Shown in pieces: positions 26,287 through 33,544 of a DNA stretch of 64,000 nt. Source of the DNA: Methanosarcina barkeri 3. GTDB taxonomy: Archaea > Halobacteriota > Methanosarcinia > Methanosarcinales > Methanosarcinaceae. The DNA lies in NCBI RefSeq assembly GCF_000970305.1, contig NZ_CP009517.1, forward strand, positions 1,860,001 to 1,924,000, in the 5' to 3' direction. Under the pieces are notes generated by a model that was not told where the DNA came from, did no database searches, and saw only the letters and a list, made by a program, of their open reading frames with translations. The position numbers and the translations under genes are program-made. Each line of letters starts with the position of its first letter. Within the stretch, counting starts at the first letter, position 1.

Positions 26287-27378
26287 ATGAATACAAGTGA
26301 ATACAAACCTGAATTTTGTGTGTGGGAACTTACACTAAAATGTAACATGAAGTGCAAGCACTGCGGTTCCATAGCAGGAAAAGCCAGAGAAAATGAACTC
26401 ACGGTTGATGAATGTCTTAATGTAGCCGAACAACTGGCAGATCTCGGATGCAAGCAGGTAACTTTTATTGGGGGTGAAGTCTTTCTGTATGAAGGATGGG
26501 AAAAAATCTCCAGGAAGTTATCTGAGAAGGGGGTAGATGTTAATCTTATTACCAACGGATTTTTACTTGAAGATGAACAAATTGCCCAGATAAAATATGC
26601 CAGATTAACTAACGTGGGAATTTCTCTTGACGGAATGGAAAGCAATCATAACAATATGAGAAATGTAAGCACTTCGTTCGAAAAAGTAATGCAAGCCCTG
26701 GAGATACTTAAGAAAGAAGGCATCCCTGTAGCTATTGTAACCAGTTTGATAGAGAGAAACTTTGAAGATTTATGGCCGATGTACAATTTACTTGTGGAAA
26801 AGGGCATAAAGCTCTGGCAGATGCAGATCGTTAACCCTATGGGAAACATGGCCGATAAAAAAAATCTTCTCCTCGACCCTGCAAAAGTACCCCTAATTAC
26901 CAGATTTATTCGAGAAAAGCGTAAAGAACAGAAGATTGCTATCTATGCAGGAGACAATATCGGATATTTTGACGAGAATGAATTATACTTAAGAGGCGAG
27001 TTCGGAACAATATGCTCATGGTCAGGATGTCAGGCAGGTTTGAGAGTTGTCGGGATAGGTAGTACAGGCAATGTTAAAGGTTGCGAGTCACTCTATTCGG
27101 ACGAGTTCATAGAAGGTAATTTACGTGAAGAATCCTTATCCGAAATCTGGTATAAAGAAGGCAATTTTGCTTATAACAGAAATTTCGATACGAGTATGCT
27201 GACAGGCAGTTGCAAAGATTGCAATAAAGGAGCTATTTGCAGGGGTGGATGCAGAGGGGCCTGTTATTTTACAACTGATTCTAAATTTGAAAACCCTTAC
27301 TGTTGTTATCCTGGAAAAACCAACATAAGTAAGGATTACTTCAAGAGTAATCTCTTGAAATACAGTGAGAAAAACTAA
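26287..27378 (+). CDS. radical SAM/SPASM peptide-modifying enzyme
   Basis: A 363-residue radical SAM enzyme. The CxxxCxxC motif is C19-N-M-K-C23-K-H-C26, with the preceding W-E-L-T-L-K typical of peptide maturases. GGE at FIGGEVF is the SAM-binding motif, and ISLDG follows near residue 115. The C-terminus is a cysteine-rich SPASM domain: C243, C248, C266, then C309, C312, C318, C322, C326 and C339/C340, enough for two auxiliary 4Fe-4S clusters. SPASM enzymes with this layout modify ribosomal peptides (thioether, C-C or C-O links). The ATG has GGAG eight bases upstream. The only adjacent small gene is the Tyr/Pro-rich peptide upstream; no protease or exporter adjoins, so processing genes would be elsewhere. 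Confidence 0.9.
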   Translation: MNTSEYKPEFCVWELTLKCNMKCKHCGSIAGKARENELTVDECLNVAEQLADLGCKQVTFIGGEVFLYEGWEKISRKLSEKGVDVNLITNGFLLEDEQIAQIKYARLTNVGISLDGMESNHNNMRNVSTSFEKVMQALEILKKEGIPVAIVTSLIERNFEDLWPMYNLLVEKGIKLWQMQIVNPMGNMADKKNLLLDPAKVPLITRFIREKRKEQKIAIYAGDNIGYFDENELYLRGEFGTICSWSGCQAGLRVVGIGSTGNVKGCESLYSDEFIEGNLREESLSEIWYKEGNFAYNRNFDTSMLTGSCKDCNKGAICRGGCRGACYFTTDSKFENPYCCYPGKTNISKDYFKSNLLKYSEKN

Positions 27379-27385
27379 CTCTTTT

Positions 27386-27690
27386 TCGGTGGGACAGCAA
27401 GCCTTTTAAAAAAACTGCTTGACTGCAAGCCTTTTAAAAAAACTGCTTGATCGCAAGCCTTTTAAAAAAAGGCTTGAGCGAAAAACACTGATAAACATAA
27501 AAAATCATGAAGGCCTGATAACAAGCTTTTTAAAAAAACTGCTTGATCGCAAGCCTTTTAAAAAAAGGCTTGAGCGAAAAACACTGATAAACATAAAAAA
27601 TCATGAAGGCCTGATAACAAGCTTTTTAAAAAAAACTGCTTGACTGCAAGCCTTTTAAAAAAAGGCTTGAGTGAAAATCCCTACTTGTTC
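27386..27690. repeat. dispersed hairpin repeat cluster (site 2), with a 96-bp tandem duplication
   Basis: Several copies of AAGCCTTTTAAAAAAAGGCTT followed by GAGCGAAAA, the same family as at 7.7-8.0 kb. A 96-bp unit beginning ACTGCTTGATCGC is present twice in tandem (27442-27537 and 27538-27633). ORFs across it, such as 27419-27643, simply translate the repeat (LLDRKPFKKRLERK twice) and are not genes. The 27379-27792 gap holds nothing else recognised. Confidence 0.85.
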
Positions 27691-27792
27691 GATAGAGCCA
27701 CTTGCAAGATACAAGAAGAAATACAAATATCCGGCAAGCTTTCTGTCTTTCCCGGATGTTTCACTCCTATTTTTGTCGCTTATTTTTGTCGT

Positions 27793-28857
27793 TTATGGGT
27801 GAAGGAAAGAAACAACAGCCATTATTCCGTATGTCCCAAGAAGCTGTAATCCTTCAAACCAGTTGCTTTTGCCATCTTCGATTATGGATTTAACCATTAA
27901 AACGGAAGAAATTATGGCAGCGAGTTCGAAAGTGGTGAAAATAAGATTCATGGGGTTCTCGAAGAAATAACTCGTAAACACCAGAACCGGCACGACAAAC
28001 ATAGCGATTTGAGTTGTCGAGCCGATTGCAATCTGTAGCGCCAGATCCATCCGGTCCTTAATTGCTATTGTGATAGCTGAGACGTGTTCTGCAGCGTTTC
28101 CGATAATTGCTATGAAAATCATACCTATGAACATTTCAGTCCAGCCAAGGCTTTCAGCCAGAGGTTCTATGGAACCGACCAAAATTTCACTCATAATAGC
28201 AACCGTAACTGTCGATGCGAGAAGAACCAAAACGGATTTTTTGACGCTCCACTTGGCAACGCACTCTGTCGTGTCAACAGTGTACAGGTGTTTATGAGTA
28301 TGAAGCGAGAACAGCAAGCTCGCAAGATACGACACGGCCATGATGACCGAAACTGCAATGCTCAAGGTCTCGACTATCGCATCTGAAGGGTTTTCTGAAG
28401 TCAGAACGAAAACAGCCGGCATTACAATAGCTGCAGTTGCAAGAAAGAGAGTAGAGGCGCTTGTCTTTGCGGCTGTAGTATTGAACTGCTGCTCATCTTT
28501 TCCGAGACCTCCGAAGAAAAACGCCATTCCCAGAATCAAAAGCAGATTTCCAATGATGGACCCCGTAATCGATGCCTTTACCATTTCAGTAAGTCCTGCT
28601 TGCAGGGAAAAAAAACTTATGATTAATTCTGTTGCGTTCCCGAAGGTAGCGTTTAACAACCCACCCAGGGCTGGGCCGGTATGTGCCGAAATCTCCTCTG
28701 TAGATTCACCGATGAATTTCGCAAGCGGGATGATTGCAAGCGAGGCTAAAACAAAAATTGCTATGGGAGAAGAGTGTGTATACTCTGCGAACAGACTCAG
28801 CGGTACAAAGATAAGAAATAATTTAAAAATTTTTTCCAGAATTTTTGTTTTTTCCAT
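27793..28857 (-). CDS. Ca2+/H+ (cation) antiporter, CaCA/Cax family
   Basis: About 354 residues with ten to eleven helices in two homologous halves. The alpha repeats are visible: LLNATFGNATELIISFFSL in the first half and IGNAAEHVSAITIAIKDRMDLALQIAIGS in the second, with the conserved glutamates used for cation exchange, and an acidic-poor loop typical of microbial Cax proteins. It exports Ca2+ for protons. I start it at the ATG giving MEKTKILEKIFK, since GAGGAG lies about eight bases upstream; a TTG seven codons earlier lacks support. It is monocistronic and convergent with the radical SAM gene across a repeat cluster. Confidence 0.93.
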   Translation of the reverse strand: MEKTKILEKIFKLFLIFVPLSLFAEYTHSSPIAIFVLASLAIIPLAKFIGESTEEISAHTGPALGGLLNATFGNATELIISFFSLQAGLTEMVKASITGSIIGNLLLILGMAFFFGGLGKDEQQFNTTAAKTSASTLFLATAAIVMPAVFVLTSENPSDAIVETLSIAVSVIMAVSYLASLLFSLHTHKHLYTVDTTECVAKWSVKKSVLVLLASTVTVAIMSEILVGSIEPLAESLGWTEMFIGMIFIAIIGNAAEHVSAITIAIKDRMDLALQIAIGSTTQIAMFVVPVLVFTSYFFENPMNLIFTTFELAAIISSVLMVKSIIEDGKSNWFEGLQLLGTYGIMAVVSFLHP

Positions 28858-29184
28858 ATTAGCGAATCTCCTCTGCAACCTGGCAAAGAGTTACTATAAT
28901 GCGACTTAGAATACCATCCTTTCTAATTTTACGTGTTATAACAAAACTGAAAGATATTTTTATCCCTCAAGCCCGGCAGGAAGGAAAACTTTAGGAATTA
29001 AAAGAGAAAAGGAAGGAAATAAATGATAAATGAAGTTAAAAATAAGTTTCTTTGGTCAAATATCTAATTTTAAGACAATACATATTAAATTCTTACATTT
29101 ATTTCATGTTAATTAATATAGACTTATGAAAATATTACTTTGATTTAAAAATTCATTTAAAATTTTTATCGTTTGGGGAGTATT
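28858..29184. other. divergent promoter region
   Basis: 327 bp between the divergent antiporter and propeller genes. AT-rich, with a TATA-like TTAATATAGACTTATG near 29110. No gene or repeat seen. Confidence 0.45.
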
Positions 29185-30555
29185 ATGAAAATTAAACTGG
29201 CACACTTAATTTCCTTTCTAGTTTTCTTAGTATTCGGGAATTTGGGGATAATAGAAGCAACAGAAACGGAAGCAACAGAAACAGAAGCAACACAAATATC
29301 ACCTTATGATCAGGTTCAGGAAGTGGAGGCCGCTCCAGGAGTAGAGACTCAGATCACAACTAGCGAAAGAGTAACAGTACACTATTGTCCTGCTATTTAC
29401 GGTGATAAAATAGTATGGTATAACAATAATTATGGGACAGGTTCCGATATTTGCATGTATGATCTTTCAACTTCCACTATATCCAATATCTCTACTAACG
29501 AATTTGACGGGTATGACCCGGTGATTTATAAGGATAGGATAGTCCGGCTAGATAGTCGAAACGGGCATCCGGAGATTTACATGTACAACCTTTCTACTTC
29601 TACAGAAAGCAGGATTACTAATTTCAGATCTTTTAAAGCAGGTCCTGATATCTATGAAGACAGAATCGTCTGGTTTGAGATGCGTAATGGGGACTATGAT
29701 ATCTACATGTATGACCTTGCTAACTCTACGGAAACTCAGATAACTTTTAATGAATCAGGTCAGACTTCTCCTTCCATCTATGGTGACAGGATTGTATGGA
29801 CAGACAGCCGCAATGGGCAGGAAAACACCGATATCTATATGTACAATATTTCCACTGCCAGGGAAACTCAGATCACCAAAAATGAATCAGATCAGCTTGG
29901 TCCTGCAATATACGACGATAAGATAGTCTGGACTGATATGCGTAATGGAAATGCGGATATTTACATGTACAACCTTTCTACGTGTGAAGAGTACCAGATT
30001 ACCATAAACGAATATGTCCAGGCTAATCCAGCTATTTATGAAGATAAAATTGTATGGGTAGACTACCGTGGGAAACAGTCAGGTGCTTATCCGGACAGCG
30101 ACATTTACATATACGATCTTTCTACTTCAAAAGAAATGTCGGTTATAACTGAAAGATCCTCACAGTCTGATCCTGATATTTATGGTAACAGGATAGTCTG
30201 GGTAGATAATCGTGACGGAAACTGGCAACATTACAACATATACATGTTTACACTTGAAACTTCTGAGGAAACAGGGGCAACCGAGCCTGTAGAAGGACTG
30301 AAAAAACTCAAAAATCACTTAAATTCCCTGTACCTGCAACCCTCTACAGCAACTGTTCTCGGTGCAAAGCTAGATAGTGCAATCGCTTATCTGGAAAAAG
30401 GAGAGGAAGAAAAATCACTGACAGAGCTTGAAAATTTTATTGAATGCGTTTATTCCATGCAAGAAAAAGGCAAACTTGAGGATAAAGAAGTTGAATGCAT
30501 AGTCAGTGAGACCCAGAGAAGTATTGATCTTATGAAAATTCCTGACAGGATTTAA
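29185..30555 (+). CDS. secreted seven-bladed beta-propeller protein with FIMAH-like tail
   Basis: About 456 residues with a signal peptide (MKIKLAHLISFLVFLVFGNLG), a short ATETE repeat, and seven units of ~42-45 residues built on IYGDRIVWTDSRNG...DIYMYNLSTSTETQIT. The number and pattern fit a closed seven-bladed TolB/YVTN-like propeller; Asp-rich turns may bind Ca2+. The last ~85 residues (EGLKKLKNHLNSLYLQP...) are alpha-helical and resemble the FIMAH domain found at the end of many secreted proteins. I start at the ATG; the TTG four codons earlier overlaps its GGGGAG ribosome-binding site. A cell-surface binding or adhesion role is likely but not shown. Confidence 0.85.
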   Translation: MKIKLAHLISFLVFLVFGNLGIIEATETEATETEATQISPYDQVQEVEAAPGVETQITTSERVTVHYCPAIYGDKIVWYNNNYGTGSDICMYDLSTSTISNISTNEFDGYDPVIYKDRIVRLDSRNGHPEIYMYNLSTSTESRITNFRSFKAGPDIYEDRIVWFEMRNGDYDIYMYDLANSTETQITFNESGQTSPSIYGDRIVWTDSRNGQENTDIYMYNISTARETQITKNESDQLGPAIYDDKIVWTDMRNGNADIYMYNLSTCEEYQITINEYVQANPAIYEDKIVWVDYRGKQSGAYPDSDIYIYDLSTSKEMSVITERSSQSDPDIYGNRIVWVDNRDGNWQHYNIYMFTLETSEETGATEPVEGLKKLKNHLNSLYLQPSTATVLGAKLDSAIAYLEKGEEEKSLTELENFIECVYSMQEKGKLEDKEVECIVSETQRSIDLMKIPDRI

Positions 30556-30715
30556 CGGGTTATAATTCTTGAAAAAACGAAATAATAGAAGCAAATCGCA
30601 GAAATGTGAGACGACGCTTCCATCTGAAATTTCATCTAAAGCTTCCGTTTGAAATCAAAGGTATAAAAGTAAAATGAAGAAGAGTTTTTGCTCCATTTTA
30701 AAACCTTAAAAGTTG

Positions 30716-30775
30716 GATTTTAGAAACACGGATTTTAGAAACATGGATTTTAGAAACACGGATTCAAGAAGCATG
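30716..30775. repeat. 15-bp tandem repeat, four copies
   Basis: Units GATTTTAGAAACACG at 30716, 30731 and 30746 (middle copy with one change) and a degenerate fourth, GATTCAAGAAGCATG, at 30761. It lies between two convergent genes. Confidence 0.9.
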
Positions 30776-30796
30776 GATTTCAGGGAAGAGAGTCTC

Positions 30797-32275
30797 TCAC
30801 GAAATGTCTCTTTTTTCAGCAGGCCTGAAAGTAACAAATCTGGAACTTTCCTCAACATCGGCTTTCCCGCTGTTTCCGACTACAGTTAATACTTTTTTTG
30901 TACCGGCTGGGTGCTGCCTCCTAGATTCTACTTTTACATCACGGCTGAGAAGCTTGAATTCCTTCGAAAGCATTCCCATAACTACCAGCATCATGATATA
31001 TTCCGTAGCCGGAGATGCAGCCCACACTCCATCCAGGCCGAAGAAAACCGGCAGGATAAAGAGCAGAGGAAAGAGAACAACAAAAATCTTTCCAAGGTAG
31101 ATAAAGAGTGCTGCTCTAACCCGGTTTATTGACTGGAAATAGATGGCAGTGAGGAGCACGGTACCTTCAACGAGCAAAGAGAATATGAAAATCTCCATTC
31201 CTCGCAGGGTAACTTCCAGAAGTTCAGAATCGCCCTGGCTGAAGATTCGTATCACTTTTTCGGGGAAGAGGGAAATTAATAGAAATCCGATAACTCCTGT
31301 CAGGATACATGAAAGAATTGTCAGTTTCAAAGTTTTCGAAACTCTTTCGTAATAGCCAGCTCCGTAATTGAAACCTATAATTGGCTGTACTCCCAGAGCT
31401 ATTCCCTCGAAAAGCATAGAGAAAATTGAAAAGACATACCCTATAACACCGTAGGCTGAGACCGCAAGCTCGGAACCGTACCTGAGCAGCATATAATTGT
31501 GCGCAAAGAGCACAAGAGCCAGTGAGAACTGCATCACGAAAGACGGAAGTCCGGATCCAAGGATCTGGATCTGGGTGTTGAGTTTGAATTTCATGGCTTT
31601 AAGCCTGAGTTTCAATTTTGCCTCCTTGCCAAAAAGATAATTCGTGAGCAGTAACGCCGGGAGAGCAAAGGAAATTATTGTGGCAAAAGCGGCACCCTCC
31701 ATTCCCATACCCATATGCATGATAAAAAGGTAATCAAGCACAAGATTTACAATTACTCCTGCAATCATGATATTCATACAGAGCCTGGGTTTTCCGTCAT
31801 TCCTTACCAGCGGTTCAAGGGCAACTGAAAGGATTATAAAGACCGAGCCAGCGAAGATAATCCTCAGGTAATCACGGGCAAAAGCTAGAGCAGCCCCGGT
31901 GGCTCCAAGGATGCTGATTGAGGTTTCACAGAAAACCAGTCCGACTACGGTAAAAACTACTCCTGTAAAAAGACATAGAGAAAAAGCATTGTGTACTATA
32001 TCCAGGGCTCGGCCAAGATTATCTTTTCCGAGCTGCAGGGCTGTCAGACTGGATGCACCGATTCCAATAATCACCCCTACGGCGATTATAACTATATAAG
32101 CTGGATAGGCAAGGGTAATTGCTGCAAGTCCCTGGCTGCCGATAGCGTTTCCTATAAAAAAGCCATCAATTATTCCCTGGATTCCGGCAATGACAACTCC
32201 GACAACGGTCGGAAATGCAAACTTCAGGAATAAACTCACTATATTCCCGGATCTCATTTCTTCATCATTTACCAT
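30797..32275 (-). CDS. MATE family efflux transporter
   Basis: A 492-residue protein with twelve helices in two halves. Characteristic features are the N-terminal MRSGNIVSLFLKFAFPTVVG, the TM1-2 loop GIIDGFFIGNAIGSQGLAAITLAYP, the TM7-region equivalent LPSFVMQFSLALVLFAHNYML and GVQPIIGFNYGAG. MATE proteins export cationic drugs or organic compounds using Na+ or H+ gradients. The C-terminal ~45 residues form a charged cytoplasmic tail longer than usual. GGAGG stands nine bases before the ATG. Substrate unknown. Confidence 0.92.
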   Translation of the reverse strand: MVNDEEMRSGNIVSLFLKFAFPTVVGVVIAGIQGIIDGFFIGNAIGSQGLAAITLAYPAYIVIIAVGVIIGIGASSLTALQLGKDNLGRALDIVHNAFSLCLFTGVVFTVVGLVFCETSISILGATGAALAFARDYLRIIFAGSVFIILSVALEPLVRNDGKPRLCMNIMIAGVIVNLVLDYLFIMHMGMGMEGAAFATIISFALPALLLTNYLFGKEAKLKLRLKAMKFKLNTQIQILGSGLPSFVMQFSLALVLFAHNYMLLRYGSELAVSAYGVIGYVFSIFSMLFEGIALGVQPIIGFNYGAGYYERVSKTLKLTILSCILTGVIGFLLISLFPEKVIRIFSQGDSELLEVTLRGMEIFIFSLLVEGTVLLTAIYFQSINRVRAALFIYLGKIFVVLFPLLFILPVFFGLDGVWAASPATEYIMMLVVMGMLSKEFKLLSRDVKVESRRQHPAGTKKVLTVVGNSGKADVEESSRFVTFRPAEKRDIS

Positions 32276-33055
32276 ACCAGGCCCTCCTTGTGCTGCAAAA
32301 CCATCTTTTCAAAGGCCTGGTTTTGAAACTCTGAAACTTTCATTTCAGATACCTGGTTTTGAGATTCCGGGACTATTTTTACCGTTGTCAGGCGGAAAAA
32401 CCTGTTCAAAGAGAGGTATATTATATTGTGTTTCTGTAGAGATTGGTGTTTTCTTAAAGTTTTACCTATTCTTGAAGGACCAAGGCAGTAAGAGTCGGCC
32501 CTCTCAAATAGTTTGCATGAGGTCATAACTCATCCTGGACGAAGCTTCTGAAAATACGCAGATTCAAGTATTGTTGCCTTGTTGCAGAACTAATTAGTCT
32601 GTCTATGCCGAACTGGTAACTGCGTATGATCTGGGGTTAATTTGTGCGCATTCCTGCAGCACTCATTCGTTTTACGAAGCTTCACCGTTTAAAGAGTAAA
32701 AGAGGATTCAAACGAACTAAGAATCCTGCGCAATCATGCAACAAAGCAAGTAAAACCAGATTCGGATAGTTATCTGGTCACAGCTAATTCTATATAGTAA
32801 AAAATATTTACGAATCTATATATAGATTTGCACTCGATTTTATTTTAACAGGTTATTTAATATGGAATTTTAAAAGCACCTAGGTAGAGAATTTAGAACG
32901 AGTTTAAGCAAGAGCATAACAATAGGTCTAAAACTAAAAATATATAAAATAGTTCGGATCTAAGTAAAAACTCTGGAAAAACATTAGATTTACTCATAGG
33001 CAATTAAATTTGCAAATAAGAGGAAATGAATCCGAGATCGAACAGCTACCGATCC

Positions 33056-33190
33056 AAAACAAATCAACTCTATAACAATAAGAAAACAAATCAACTCTAT
33101 AACAATAAGAAAACGAATAAACTCTATAACAATAAGAAAACAAATCAACTCTATAACAATAAGAAAACAAATCAACTCTATAACAATAAG
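33056..33190. repeat. 27-bp minisatellite, five copies
   Basis: Five head-to-tail units of 27 bp starting AAAACAAATCAACTCTATAA and ending CAATAAG, starts at 33056, 33083, 33110, 33137 and 33164. The third unit has two changes. Because 27 is a multiple of three it creates false ORFs (KTNQLYNNK repeats). Confidence 0.95.
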
Positions 33191-33425
33191 ATTGGATTTA
33201 CAACAACAATAAGACCAGATTACAACATTAACACCAAATTTACAATGACAAGATCCGATTTATGACAATAGTAAGTTAAAGTTCCAGGTTTACAAGAAGC
33301 TCTCTTTATAGTAATAGATCATGGGCTTACCCATCCATTTTTTATGCGAGAAGCACCTTTACGTCTTAAACTGAACTTATTCCTTTACTTGCCTTTACTC
33401 GCCTTTACTTATTTACCTCATGTTG

Positions 33426-33479
33426 TTAAGCCTTTAGTACAAATTAAGCCTCTAGTACAAGTTAAACCTCTAGTACAAT
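33426..33479. repeat. 18-bp tandem repeat, three copies
   Basis: TTAAGCCTCTAGTACAAR-type units at 33426, 33444 and 33462, each with one or two changes, about 65 bp before the U32 peptidase start codon. Confidence 0.9.
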
Positions 33480-33544
33480 CGTTTGCATAGTTTTCTCTTC
33501 ATAATTACAAAACCTTCCAGTCGGAAAGAACAAACTGATCAAAA

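Larger units (their letters stand above)
32276..33544. other. 1.27-kb gene-poor region with minisatellites
   Basis: No supported gene. Near 32310-32370 there is a doubled CCTGGTTTTGA motif; 33056-33190 and 33426-33479 hold tandem repeats (own entries). An 85-codon ORF at 32269-32526 (minus) overlaps the MATE promoter region and has no features. The MATE promoter (minus) and the U32 gene promoter (plus) must both be here. Confidence 0.5.

Noticed and set aside
27419..27643. 74-codon ORF with repeated LLDRKPFKKRLERK
   Set aside because: It translates a 96-bp duplicated hairpin repeat; no ribosome-binding site and no relation to coding sequence.
32269..32526. 85-codon ORF upstream of the MATE gene
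   Set aside because: No family features, overlaps the MATE start region, and lacks a convincing ribosome-binding site.
33056..33190. Short direct repeats that look like a small CRISPR array
   Set aside because: Units are contiguous with no unique spacers, and there are no cas genes; it is a minisatellite. The same applies to the 8850, 12347 and 41543 repeats.
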